The notes beneath the pieces were generated by a model. It was not told the origin of the DNA. It saw only the letters and a program-made list of their open reading frames with translations, and ran no database searches. The position numbers and the translations under genes are program-made. A stretch of DNA of 64,000 nucleotides from Komagataeibacter diospyri (GTDB taxonomy: Bacteria > Pseudomonadota > Alphaproteobacteria > Acetobacterales > Acetobacteraceae), in assembly GCF_006538165.1 (NCBI RefSeq), contig NZ_BDLU01000024.1, positions 55,819 to 119,818 on the forward strand, given 5' to 3'. The number at the start of each line of letters is the position of its first letter. The stretch's first letter is position 1. This document shows positions 1-8,981 of this stretch, in pieces.

Positions 1-52
1 CAGGAGATACCGCCTTTTAAAAAAGACGGCACCCGAAAAACCTTTATTGTCG
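1..52 (+). repeat. Interspersed intergenic hairpin repeat, copy 1 (cut by window edge)
   Basis: This is the right half of a repeat seen six more times in the window. It has a short inverted repeat (ccgcctttt / aaaagacgg type) followed by the shared tail gcacccgaaaaacc. It sits just past the stop codon of the minus-strand SDR gene, so its hairpin could act as a terminator. The left half lies outside the window. Confidence 0.6.
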
Positions 53-59
53 CGCCCCG

Positions 60-911
60 TTATTTATCCACCGGTGTCCCTGGCCGCATTTCATAGGTGG
101 TTTCAACCAGCGGGAACCGTTTGCCCAGATTCTCGCTGGATTTCCGGGTCCATGCGGCGTCCATTTCCTTGCGCTGCATTTCGATGTTCTGTTTGGGTTC
201 AACGTTGCGGTAGGTGTCAATCGTGCCTTCGATTACGCCTATCGTGGTATCGACAACCGGCTTGATGTCAAACTGTTTGTAGGGATAGGCAATGTGTTCA
301 TAATCGAACAGGTTGTCCGACTGGCTTTTTCCCCAGCTTTTCCATGAATCGAAGATACGGTCATTAAAACCCGTCAGGAACGGGCCGGGATTGACCGTCG
401 CCACAGCGACACCGAATTCCTGCAGTTCCTTGCCCAGTGCTTCGGCAATCGCCTCGATGGCATGTTTCGATGCGGAATAGGCCCCGGTAAACGGGTCCGA
501 GGTCAGCCCCGCGCATGACGACATGAAAACGATCTTCCCTGCCCTGCGTGTCGCCATGCGTTTTGCAATACCCTGCGTCAGAAGCACCGGGCCGATCACG
601 TTGACCTCGAACTGCCTGCGCAGGTGTTCTTCGGGTATGTCGACCATGGACCCGCCTTCCCCGATGCCTGCGTTATTGAGGATTACGTCAACATCCAGCA
701 TGCTGAACCGGGCGCGGTCTGCGGCACTGGTGACATCCAGCTTTTCAACCTGCAATGCCACGCCGCGCTGTTCGGCCTCATGTTCCAGCTGAAAGATCTG
801 GGACGGGATTTCAACACCCGCGATAACTGTCCACTGCCGCGCGGCCAGCCGTAAGGCGATTTCCCTGCCGAATCCCGTTCCAGCGCCGGTAACAAGGATG
901 GTCCTGCTCAT
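60..911 (-). CDS. SDR family oxidoreductase
   Basis: A 283-residue classical short-chain dehydrogenase/reductase, a cytosolic NAD(P)-dependent enzyme. The nucleotide-binding glycine motif TGAGTGFG lies near residues 8-15, NNAG near 79-82, and the catalytic YxxxK pair is Y145/K149 with serines just before it at 131-132. The C-terminal part after residue 180 is longer than in minimal SDRs and resembles the subgroup that oxidises or reduces larger carbonyl substrates. The substrate cannot be told. It follows the TonB receptor gene on the same strand after a 180-nt gap and is followed by a hairpin repeat, so it is probably the last gene of its unit or transcribed alone. Confidence 0.85.
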   Translation of the reverse strand: MSRTILVTGAGTGFGREIALRLAARQWTVIAGVEIPSQIFQLEHEAEQRGVALQVEKLDVTSAADRARFSMLDVDVILNNAGIGEGGSMVDIPEEHLRRQFEVNVIGPVLLTQGIAKRMATRRAGKIVFMSSCAGLTSDPFTGAYSASKHAIEAIAEALGKELQEFGVAVATVNPGPFLTGFNDRIFDSWKSWGKSQSDNLFDYEHIAYPYKQFDIKPVVDTTIGVIEGTIDTYRNVEPKQNIEMQRKEMDAAWTRKSSENLGKRFPLVETTYEMRPGTPVDK

Positions 912-1091
912 GGTATCTTTTCCGTTTCATGCATGGGATTGTCGTGCCGCGCCGCGCGGGGTGCGCGGTGGCCTGTGCATGACGGTTAATGATCCAGTGC
1001 GCGGATAGTTTGATAAAAAGCGGGGCACCGGGCCGCCGTCACGGCTCCGGTCCCCTGCCGTTATGGCCATTGTCTGGCCGCAATCCGCGCC

Positions 1092-3602
1092 TTACCAGCT
1101 ATAGGTCACTTTCCCGATCACATTGCGGTTCGCGCCGATATAGCAGCCGGTATCGGCACCCGCGCAGCCGGGATAGTACCGCTGGTTCAGCAGGTTCTGC
1201 GCCGTGACCTGAAACAGCATGCCCTTCATCCGTGGCGCCACGGCGTCCAGCGCATACTGGGCCTGCGCATCGACCAGCACATAGCTGGGTGTGACATATT
1301 CCAGCGTGTTGTCCACCAGCGTATTGCCGTTGTACCGCACGCCCGCGCCGAACCCCAGCCCACGCAGCGGACCGTTGCGCAGGTCATAATGCCCCCAGAC
1401 CGAGAACGTCTGCTTGGGCACCGCGATCGGGCGTTCCCCCGTCAGGTCGCCACTGCCACGCGTATAGGCCACGTCCTGATAGGTATAGGCCGCGATGATG
1501 TTCAGGTTGCGTGTCAGGTCGACATGGGCTTCCAGTTCGATCCCGCGCGAACGGATGCCCCCGGTCTGGGTATAGAAATCGATATGGACCGGGTCGGTGA
1601 CCAGCACGTTGCTCTGCTTGAGGTCATACAGCGCCAGCGTGAAAAAACCGTTGAAACCGTGCGGCTGGTATTTCAGCCCCACCTCGAACTGCCGCCCCCG
1701 GGTCGGCTTGAACGGCGTGCCGTTGAACGACAGGTTGTTCGCGGGCTGGAAGGATTCCGCGTAATGGAAATAGGGTGAAAGCCCGATGGGGAAGGCATAC
1801 AGGATGCCGCCGCGCCACGTCGTGGCCTGATCCGCCTGGTTGAAGCTGCCGCCACCATCGGTCTGGTCACGGGTATCGATGGTGGACCAGTCGTGGCGCA
1901 CGCCGCCCTGCACATGCAGCCTGCCCCATGTCATCTGGTCCTCGCCATATATGCCTTCCTGATTGGTGGTGATGCTCTGGGCTTCATACAGGTCCAGCTT
2001 GCCAATGCTCTGCCCGTAGGTGGGGGAAAAGACATCCAGCGAAGGGGCATCGCCGTAATACAGGTTGGCGGAATCACGGATGTTCTGCCAGTTGCCGCCA
2101 ACGATCACGTTGTGCCTGACCGGGCCGGTGCGGAAATGGCCCAGGATCTGTTCTTCCACCGTGATCGTGTCGAAATGCTCCTCCGACCCGTAGGCCGCAC
2201 GTTCCAGCGTGCGGTTGTCATCATCCAGCATCCCGCCAGAAGATACCTGCTGGAAAAACGCCCCCACATTCGCGTAACGGGCAAACGACTTGAAGGTCCA
2301 GTTGGGGGCGATGCGGTAGCTCAGGTGGTAATTGACCGCCGTCTGGGTGCGCTTGTAGGTCTCGAAATTCGGATCGCCGGGATAGAAATGGTCCGAAATC
2401 TTGCCGTTCGGGTTGGGCAGGATGGTGCCCTGCAGGGGGGCGGTGTCAAAATTGCCCCCACGCGGGTCACGCTGCCAGAAGGCGGACAGCGTCATGGTCA
2501 GCCGGTCATTGGGCGTCCATGACAGGGATGGCAGGACGCCAAAACGTTCGTTGCGGGTGTGTTCGTCCTGCGTGCCGGACGTGGTGGCGGTTGCGGCCAC
2601 GCGGTACAGCCACTTGCCATCGCGGTCGATCCGCCCGCCGAAATCGGCGGTGCCGCGCACGTAGCCATATGTTCCCCCTTCGACCGAGACGGAGTGGACG
2701 GGTGCTGCCGTCGGCTGTTTCGTGGTCAGTACGATCGCCCCGCCGGGATTGGACTGGCCATACAGGACCGATGGCGGGCCCTTGAGGATATCGATGCGGT
2801 CCAGCAGGTAGGGGTCGATCTGCTGTGTGGCGTAATAGGCGCCGTTAAACAGGCGCAGGTTGTCAACAAATTCATCCGCGCCCGCGGCCCCCTGAAAGCC
2901 ACGGATTTCGACCATGTCGAACCGCGTGGTGTAGCCCGAAGCCACATCGCCCGACACACCGGCATTATACCGCAGGGCTTCGGTAATGGTGCGGGCGTTC
3001 TGCTGGTCCAGCTGCGCGCGGGTTACGATGGATATGGATTCCGGGGTTTCTATCAGGGGCGTATCAGTCTTGGTGGCGGCACTGGACGCCTTGGGCACCA
3101 GCCCTGCGCGGCCAGAGGTGGCGTAAACCGCGATCTGCTCCTCCCGCGCTGCCCTGTGGCCTACGTTTTCCTGCTGTCCTTCCACCCGCACCGGATCAAG
3201 CGAAATGGGGGTGGCGGTGCGGATCAGGGCGATGGAATGCGCGCCAGTCCTGCGATAGGTGACGCCCGTGCCGGACAGCAGGCTGGACAACGCCTGTTCC
3301 GCGGTCATCTGGCCGGTAGCCGCTCCTGATCGCGCGCCTGCAACCGTGGCGCTGTCAAATGCGATCTGCATGCCCGTCCGCGCACCAAAGGCTGACAGCG
3401 CATGGGACAGGGGCTGGGAAGGGATGTCAAAGTGCTCCGTGGGCGCCGACGTGGTGGCGAGGTTTTCCCCGACCGGTGCGGCAGCGGCCGGATGCCCGGC
3501 CGCTGCCCACGCAACGAGCATCAGGGCGGAGCAGCCGCCCAGCAGAGTATTGCGGGACTGCCGGATGCCCCTGTGGCGGCACGGCGGAAAAACACACGGC
3601 AT
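1092..3602 (-). CDS. TonB-dependent siderophore receptor with N-terminal signalling (STN) domain
   Basis: An 836-residue outer-membrane receptor of the FecA/FpvA type. An export signal with a hydrophobic stretch lies at about residues 20-42. A secretin/TonB N-terminal signalling domain follows at about 58-108 (FDIPSQPLSHALSAFGARTG), then a TonB-box-like DPVRVEG, a plug domain (PLIETPESISIVTRAQLD) and a beta-barrel ending in aromatic W. The STN domain, together with fecR and fecI immediately upstream on the same strand, marks it as a transducer: ligand binding is signalled through FecR to the sigma factor, which transcribes the receptor gene. The ligand is probably a ferric siderophore, but which one cannot be read from the sequence. 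Confidence 0.92.
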   Translation of the reverse strand: MPCVFPPCRHRGIRQSRNTLLGGCSALMLVAWAAAGHPAAAAPVGENLATTSAPTEHFDIPSQPLSHALSAFGARTGMQIAFDSATVAGARSGAATGQMTAEQALSSLLSGTGVTYRRTGAHSIALIRTATPISLDPVRVEGQQENVGHRAAREEQIAVYATSGRAGLVPKASSAATKTDTPLIETPESISIVTRAQLDQQNARTITEALRYNAGVSGDVASGYTTRFDMVEIRGFQGAAGADEFVDNLRLFNGAYYATQQIDPYLLDRIDILKGPPSVLYGQSNPGGAIVLTTKQPTAAPVHSVSVEGGTYGYVRGTADFGGRIDRDGKWLYRVAATATTSGTQDEHTRNERFGVLPSLSWTPNDRLTMTLSAFWQRDPRGGNFDTAPLQGTILPNPNGKISDHFYPGDPNFETYKRTQTAVNYHLSYRIAPNWTFKSFARYANVGAFFQQVSSGGMLDDDNRTLERAAYGSEEHFDTITVEEQILGHFRTGPVRHNVIVGGNWQNIRDSANLYYGDAPSLDVFSPTYGQSIGKLDLYEAQSITTNQEGIYGEDQMTWGRLHVQGGVRHDWSTIDTRDQTDGGGSFNQADQATTWRGGILYAFPIGLSPYFHYAESFQPANNLSFNGTPFKPTRGRQFEVGLKYQPHGFNGFFTLALYDLKQSNVLVTDPVHIDFYTQTGGIRSRGIELEAHVDLTRNLNIIAAYTYQDVAYTRGSGDLTGERPIAVPKQTFSVWGHYDLRNGPLRGLGFGAGVRYNGNTLVDNTLEYVTPSYVLVDAQAQYALDAVAPRMKGMLFQVTAQNLLNQRYYPGCAGADTGCYIGANRNVIGKVTYSW

Positions 3603-3636
3603 GGTCTGGTCTCACGGGCGGACGGTTGGCAAAAGA

Positions 3637-3651
3637 TGCAAACGAATTGCA
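3637..3651. promoter_or_regulatory. Inverted repeat tgcaa-N5-ttgca upstream of the TonB receptor
   Basis: A perfect 5-bp dyad with a 5-nt spacer lies 35-49 nt before the receptor start. Its position suits an operator or part of the promoter. Some alphaproteobacterial Fur-type sites have a similar tgcaa/ttgca form, but this assignment is inferred. The rest of the 144-nt gap to fecR carries unusual homopolymer runs (T8, G6, T8, A7) at 3682-3717. Confidence 0.35.
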
Positions 3652-3746
3652 TTCGCGTATCTTCATGTCCGTTGAGACGAATTTTTTTTAACGGGGGGCG
3701 AACTTTTTTTTGCAAAAAAATGATCAGGCCGCCCATGCCGGGGTGA

Positions 3747-4751
3747 TCAGGGCGCTTTCGGGGCGGCTTCAGCCAGTACGAACCCCGCAGGCAGCGACAC
3801 CAGCCTGCCCCCATGCAGCGCGCACAGGGCTTCCAGTGCTTCCTTCGGGTGATGCAGGTCATAGATCCCGCCCACCGGCGTGATATCGCGTTCAAGTCCG
3901 CGGGTTACGATAATGCCGGGATAGTAGCGTCCCAGCATCTCCACTGCTTCAGACAGGGGGACGCCGTTCAGCACCATCTGGCCCGACCGCCATGCGCCGA
4001 CATCCTCCGGGTCAACCGCGCTTCGCTGCGCCTGCCCGGTGGTGGAATTTAACGTCCATTGCTGCCCCGCCGTCAGGTGCAGCGCGGGGGTCGACTGGCG
4101 CGCCACACTCACGATCCCTTCGCGTACTGCGACAGTCACATGGGGACCGGTGATCCGGATATCGAAGGCGGTGCCGATATCGCGGGCGGTCACGTTGTTG
4201 GCCGTCACGGAAAACCCGCGCTGGCTGTCATGCACGACGTTGAAAAACGCCTCGCCCGCCAGCAGCGTCACCCCCCTTTCCTGCCGCGCATAATGCAGGG
4301 CGATGGCGGAGTGCCCGGCCAGCGTCACGCTGGACCCGTCGGGCAGGCTGACCGAGCGGGTCTCGCCTGTTTTCGTGTAATAATCAGCCTGCAGACGGAC
4401 CATCAGATCGGGTGTGGCGAACGCCCCCACACAGGCTGCGGCCGCCACCATGGCGCAGGCCGCCACCCGCCGGGGCCATCGCCGCGTGGCGGCGATGCGT
4501 GGCCTGCCTGTGGACGATGTTGCCGGGGTGGCGGGGCGGACATGGTGGGTGGCATTGTCTGCCAGTGCGCCGGTTGCGGCCCATACGCGTTCCATCCTGC
4601 GCCACGCCCGGTCATTTCGTGCATCCTGTGCGCGCCATGCCGCGAATTCCGTCTGTAGCGCCCTGTCATGCGGTGCGTCATTCAGGCGGATTTTCCATGC
4701 GGCGGCTTCCGCCATGGCCGTATCCGCGCCCTGCGTCGGTCGTGCGCTCAT
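3747..4751 (-). CDS. fecR: FecR family anti-sigma regulator
   Basis: This inner-membrane protein relays the signal from the receptor STN domain to the FecI-type sigma factor. The start at 4751 (MSARPTQG) is preferred because GGAAG lies about 9 nt upstream; an upstream in-frame start at 4898 would overlap the sigma gene and adds a non-typical leader. The 334 residues comprise an N-terminal cytoplasmic DUF4880-like region (AAWKIRLNDAPHDRALQTEF, ending WRRMERVWAATG), a single membrane segment (RRVAACAMVAAAACVGAFA) and a periplasmic FecR domain (SVSLPDGSSVTLAGHSAIAL). The gene lies between fecI and the receptor on the same strand, the usual order. Confidence 0.92.
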   Translation of the reverse strand: MSARPTQGADTAMAEAAAWKIRLNDAPHDRALQTEFAAWRAQDARNDRAWRRMERVWAATGALADNATHHVRPATPATSSTGRPRIAATRRWPRRVAACAMVAAAACVGAFATPDLMVRLQADYYTKTGETRSVSLPDGSSVTLAGHSAIALHYARQERGVTLLAGEAFFNVVHDSQRGFSVTANNVTARDIGTAFDIRITGPHVTVAVREGIVSVARQSTPALHLTAGQQWTLNSTTGQAQRSAVDPEDVGAWRSGQMVLNGVPLSEAVEMLGRYYPGIIVTRGLERDITPVGGIYDLHHPKEALEALCALHGGRLVSLPAGFVLAEAAPKAP

Positions 4752-4851
4752 CGGGTTCCACTTCCTTTCGTTCTGCGCCGGAGGCGCTGAACGTGCCCTG
4801 CTGAACAGGGACGCGGCAGGGACCTGTTTTTCAACGGCTGGGGGAAAATCT

Positions 4852-5361
4852 TTACGGCTCCATATCCGGCAGGGCCGTGGCGCAGGCGACCAGCGCATTC
4901 TGGATCATTTTGTGAACGCGGGTGGTGGAAACGCCCAGAACGGTTGCGATTTCGTGCAATGTATACCCACTGACGCGATACATCTCAAACGCGCGACGGG
5001 TACGTGGCGGCAGGTTGTCCAGCACGCCCGCCACCGTGTGCAGGTCCTGACGGTGCCCGAACTGCGCTTCGGGCGAGACGGACCCCGCCCCCGTATCGGC
5101 CAGCAGTGAATGGTCGATCTGGGTCGGCACCTGCCTGCGCGCGGCGCGCAGGTGATCCAGTGCCAGATGCCGCACGATGGTGGTCAGATAGGCCATGGGG
5201 TTGAAGACGGTCCCCCGCCGCCGGGCGCTGGCCACCTGAACGAAGGCGTCCTGGACAATATCTTCCGCCTGTGCCCTGCACCCGACCATGGATGTGGCAA
5301 GCGAGATGAAGCGCGGTCGGTTTTCCAGATAGGCTTCCAGAAGGTGATCGGTCGACGCCAC
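4852..5361 (-). CDS. fecI: ECF RNA polymerase sigma factor, FecI type
   Basis: This is the extracytoplasmic-function sigma factor that would direct transcription of the downstream receptor. Region 2 (AEDIVQDAFVQVAS) and region 4 (LPPRTRRAFEMYRVSGYTLHEIATVLGVSTTRVHKMI) are both clear. I place the start at the GTG at 5361, giving 169 residues, the usual length. The longer reading from a TTG at 5451 would put the Fur-like box inside the coding region and adds a leader with no family resemblance. Stop codon and fecR start are 100 nt apart. Expression is probably iron-repressed through the box at 5437-5455. Confidence 0.88.
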   Translation of the reverse strand: MASTDHLLEAYLENRPRFISLATSMVGCRAQAEDIVQDAFVQVASARRRGTVFNPMAYLTTIVRHLALDHLRAARRQVPTQIDHSLLADTGAGSVSPEAQFGHRQDLHTVAGVLDNLPPRTRRAFEMYRVSGYTLHEIATVLGVSTTRVHKMIQNALVACATALPDMEP

Positions 5362-5436
5362 GGCCTTAAGGTTCCTTGACACAGCATACGCCAGCGCCCC
5401 CGTGGCGGGGGTACGTGGTTTCCTGTAGACCGATTT

Positions 5437-5455
5437 AAGAATGATTATCAATAAA
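5437..5455. promoter_or_regulatory. Fur box-like operator
   Basis: Read on the minus strand the site is tttattgataatcattctt, which matches the classical 19-bp Fur consensus at 14 positions, including the core tgataatcatt. It lies between the divergent fecI and PepSY-protein genes and could repress both when iron is sufficient. The match was counted by eye. Confidence 0.65.
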
Positions 5456-5567
5456 AGAACCGCGCCGTGATGTTTCGATACGTAACATGGAATTGCAGGA
5501 TATATATGCGAACGCGTCTTATTTTCTCCTATTGCCCGTTGGCAACCGGCGTGCCAAGCCGGGGCAC

Positions 5568-6761
5568 ATGGCTGTTCCGACCCTGAAAACCCTGCGCCCG
5601 GTCCTTGTGTGCCTGCATCGGTATGTGGGGCTGCTGCTGTCCGGTGTGCTGTTCATCGCGGGGTTGAGCGGTAGTATCAGCGTGTTCCGGGGGGAAATTG
5701 ACGCGGCCCTCAACCCTGATCTTTTCCACGCGGCCACACCTGGCCGGCCCCTGCCGCTTTCCACCCTGCTGTCACGCGTGCAGGCGCAGCGGCCTGCGGC
5801 GCGGGTGACCGCCGTGCTGTATCGTCCCCCGGCGGGACGCGCGGTCGAGGTCTATGCGGCCGAGGCGGCGCCGGGGGCTGCGGAACCGGTTGAAAACCAG
5901 ATGTTCCTTGATCCCGCTACAGGGCGGATACAGGGCATGCGCCCGTCGGAGGGATGCTGCATCAACCGCCGTGCCCTCATGTCCTTTATCTACCGCATCC
6001 ACTATTCCCTCGATCTGGGCTGGATCGGCCTGTGGATCATGGGGCTGTCGGCTGTCTTGTGGTCGATTGACTGCGTGGTGGGCCTGATCCTGACATTTCC
6101 GCTGCACCAGCCTGTCTGGCGGGCCGGCTTCTGGCGGCGATGGGGTAAAACGTGGACCATTTCCCCTGCCCGTTCATCCATACGCATCGTGTTCGACCTG
6201 CACCGCGCCGTCTCGCTATGGCTGTGGGTCGTGCTGCTGGGCATTGCCATAAGTGGGGTAGCGCTGGCGCTGGAAGATCAGGTGTTCAACCCCGTGGTGC
6301 GGGCCATCCTGCCAGTGGCCCTGCCGGTGACGGATGGGCCGTCCCCGCCCCGTCCGGTCACGGTTGCGCAGGCCGAACGTCTGGCGGCGGATTTTGTACA
6401 CGCCCATGGCCGGGCTGAAAAACCGGCCGCCGTGCTGCTGGATCCCGATGGGGGGACTGCCCTGTTCTATCTGTTCAGCAATGACGGGACGGAGCCTGCG
6501 GGCCTTGGTAGCCCGATGGTGACCATCGACCTCGCAACCGGGCAGGTCACTGATGGCACTATCCCCGGTCAGGGCAGGCTGGGCAATCTGGTGATGCAGG
6601 TGCAGCCGCAATGGCATAGTGGTGAAATTGCCGGGCTGGCCGGTCGTATCGTCATCTGCCTGTCAGGCATTGTGGTCTGCATGCTGACGGTGACGGGTGT
6701 CATGATCTGGTGGCGCAAGCGGCGCGCGCACGGTGCGCGCCCCGCCCGCGGGCAGTCATGA
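5568..6761 (+). CDS. PepSY-associated TM-helix membrane protein (PiuB-like)
   Basis: An inner-membrane protein of the PepSY_TM family, often iron-regulated and found beside siderophore receptors, where members are thought to help release or reduce iron from siderophores. The first membrane helix (LHRYVGLLLSGVLFIAGLSG) carries a histidine typical of the family. Further helices lie around residues 160-185, 215-240 and near the C-terminus, and a PepSY-like periplasmic part lies between. The ATG at 5568 (MAVPTLKTLRPVL) gives 397 residues and puts the first helix near the N-terminus. An upstream ATG at 5487 is possible but has no visible ribosome-binding site. It is divergent from fecI and its last 6 nt overlap the convergent phosphodiesterase gene. 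Confidence 0.82.
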   Translation: MAVPTLKTLRPVLVCLHRYVGLLLSGVLFIAGLSGSISVFRGEIDAALNPDLFHAATPGRPLPLSTLLSRVQAQRPAARVTAVLYRPPAGRAVEVYAAEAAPGAAEPVENQMFLDPATGRIQGMRPSEGCCINRRALMSFIYRIHYSLDLGWIGLWIMGLSAVLWSIDCVVGLILTFPLHQPVWRAGFWRRWGKTWTISPARSSIRIVFDLHRAVSLWLWVVLLGIAISGVALALEDQVFNPVVRAILPVALPVTDGPSPPRPVTVAQAERLAADFVHAHGRAEKPAAVLLDPDGGTALFYLFSNDGTEPAGLGSPMVTIDLATGQVTDGTIPGQGRLGNLVMQVQPQWHSGEIAGLAGRIVICLSGIVVCMLTVTGVMIWWRKRRAHGARPARGQS

Positions 6762-8981
6762 TTTCTTGCCTTCGTCGGTTTTCCTGACCATCGCGGGCAT
6801 AAGCAGGCGGGGCTGGCGCGCCCACGCCGCAAGGTCGGTGGCCGACATGGGGCGGGCGAACAGGTAGCCCTGCAGCACATCGCAATGCAGGCTTTCCAGC
6901 AGGTCGTACTGGGCTTCCGTTTCCACCCCTTCGGTCACGACCGTCATGCCCAGCCGGTTGCCAATGCCAATCACGGCGGTGGTGACGGCCTGCGCATTCG
7001 GGTCGGTTTCAAGGTTCATGATGAAGCTGCGGTCGATCTTGATTTCCGTCAGCGGCAGGCGTGTCAGCCGTGACAGGCTGGAAAAGCCGGTGCCAAAGTC
7101 GTCCATGGACAGGCCGACCCCCAGTTTGCGAATGGAGGACAGCACGTTCATCGTCTCCTCGCTTTCCTCCATCATCACGCTTTCGGTTATTTCCACCGTC
7201 AGGCGTTCAGGCGCCAGCCCGTATTTTTCCAGCAGTCCCGCGATCATCGGCACAAGGCCACGGTTGTGGAAATGGGCTGCCGACAGGTTGACCGACACGA
7301 CGGGTATATGCACGCCCTCGCGTTCCCACAGGGTAAGCTGGCGGCAGGCTTCTTCCAGTGACCAGCGGCCGATCGCTTCGATCTGTCCCGTTTCCTCCGC
7401 CACGGCAATGAAACGGGAAGGAAAGATGTTGCCAAGGGTGGGATGGTTCCACCGCGCCAGCGCTTCCACGCCATAGATCTCACCCGTGCGGGCCTCGACC
7501 TGTGGCTGGTAATGCAGGTTGAGCAGGCCCTTGGACAGGGAATCACGCAGCGCGCTGCCCAGTACCAGCCGGTCCTGCGCATCCTTGCTGTCAATCGTGT
7601 TGACCAGGCGGTAGCCGCCGCGCGCTTCCTTCTTGGCCTGCCGCATGGCCACTTCGGCATGGCTGATAAGGGACTCCCCATCCGGCCCGTTTTCGGGGAA
7701 GGTCGCGATGCCGGTGCTGAAGGACGCGGAAATCTGGTTTCCCGCCACATCCAGCGGGCGTTCCATGGCCTTGATGATGGTCTTGGTAAAATCGACCGCC
7801 ATGTCCGGTGTCGCGTTGGGTATGACGATGACAAAATCATCCCCGCCTGCGCGTGAGAGGACGTAATTGCTGCGACACAGCGTTTTCAGCCGTTCGGCAA
7901 TGACCTTCAGGAACGTATCCCCCTGCACATGGCCCAGCGCGTCATTGATGTCACGGAAGCGGTCAAGGTCCAGCAGCAGTACGGCGAAGCGGTTGTCGCC
8001 CGGCTGGCTTATCATGGACTTCAGCACCTTGTGCAGCGACGTGCGGTTGAGGAAGCCGGTCAGCGGGTCATAATTCGCCAGCTGGGAGATATGCTGCCGT
8101 GCCTCATACTGCTCGATCACGACGCCGCAGAACGGCACGGCCCCCGACACGATACGTTTGGGCCATTCCGCGACCTTGTGCTGGTTGCGCGAATACAGCG
8201 CCAGGATACCGGCGATTTTTCCGTTGGACGCCTTGATGGCCGAAGCCCAGCAGTCATGCAGCCCAAGCGAGATACCGACCGAGCGATAGCTTTCCCACAC
8301 CACGGAACTGGCTTCATCCAGGTCATTGGCCAGCGCCGCGATATCGGCTTCCGTCAGCGTCATGTGTTCCAGCGCCGTGGCGAAACGGCGCGGCAGGCCC
8401 GACCCGGACAGGATCTGCAGGGTATTGTCCGCGGTCAGCAGCATCAGCACGGCGACGGAATTGGGCACGAAATCCTCCACGCCCTGACACACCAGGTCGG
8501 CCACATCCTGGATCATCATGTCGCCCGACAGGGAACGGAAGACCGTATTCTGCAGGTCCAGCAGTTTCTTGCGGTGGCTTTCTTCGGTCACACCCTTCAT
8601 GAAAGCCATGTAATACCGTTTCTTGTCCGCACCGATCAGCGCGGTGGAAATTGACATCTCGGCCGAGACGTAGTCCCCGTTCTTGCTTTCAAACGTGATC
8701 TCGCGCGATGTGCCGACAATGCGGTTCATGCCCGTTTCACGGTTATGCGCGATGAAGCCGTCGTGTCTGTCGCGGTATTCCATGGGCACAAGGCATTTGA
8801 CATTGCGCCCCATGACTTCAGCCGCAGTATAGTCCCACAGTTTTTCCGCTGCCTGGTTGAAAAAGACGATGCAGTTCCTGTCATCAATGATAATGACGCC
8901 ATCACGCGCCTGCTGCAGCATGTCCATGCAGATATCGGAATTGACGTTTTCGTCCGTCACCGGAAAAACTTCCTTGCCCAT
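6756..8981 (-). CDS. c-di-GMP phosphodiesterase, PAS-GAF-GGDEF-EAL (PdeA/DosP-like)
   Basis: A 741-residue cytosolic signalling enzyme predicted to hydrolyse cyclic di-GMP. The PAS domain (about 15-135) carries IAHNRETG with H79 at the place of the DosP heme ligand H77, so an oxygen-sensing heme PAS is likely. A GAF-like region (about 150-290) follows, then a GGDEF domain with AGGDD at 378-382 (altered, probably weak or inactive) and an EAL domain. The EAL residues are all present: E506 of EAL, N565, ITE near 597, DD627-628, K648, E684. This layout is that of E. coli DosP and A. xylinum PDEA1, which act on the cellulose activator c-di-GMP. The start follows a good ribosome site (AAGGGA). Confidence 0.9.
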   Translation of the reverse strand: MGKEVFPVTDENVNSDICMDMLQQARDGVIIIDDRNCIVFFNQAAEKLWDYTAAEVMGRNVKCLVPMEYRDRHDGFIAHNRETGMNRIVGTSREITFESKNGDYVSAEMSISTALIGADKKRYYMAFMKGVTEESHRKKLLDLQNTVFRSLSGDMMIQDVADLVCQGVEDFVPNSVAVLMLLTADNTLQILSGSGLPRRFATALEHMTLTEADIAALANDLDEASSVVWESYRSVGISLGLHDCWASAIKASNGKIAGILALYSRNQHKVAEWPKRIVSGAVPFCGVVIEQYEARQHISQLANYDPLTGFLNRTSLHKVLKSMISQPGDNRFAVLLLDLDRFRDINDALGHVQGDTFLKVIAERLKTLCRSNYVLSRAGGDDFVIVIPNATPDMAVDFTKTIIKAMERPLDVAGNQISASFSTGIATFPENGPDGESLISHAEVAMRQAKKEARGGYRLVNTIDSKDAQDRLVLGSALRDSLSKGLLNLHYQPQVEARTGEIYGVEALARWNHPTLGNIFPSRFIAVAEETGQIEAIGRWSLEEACRQLTLWEREGVHIPVVSVNLSAAHFHNRGLVPMIAGLLEKYGLAPERLTVEITESVMMEESEETMNVLSSIRKLGVGLSMDDFGTGFSSLSRLTRLPLTEIKIDRSFIMNLETDPNAQAVTTAVIGIGNRLGMTVVTEGVETEAQYDLLESLHCDVLQGYLFARPMSATDLAAWARQPRLLMPAMVRKTDEGKKS

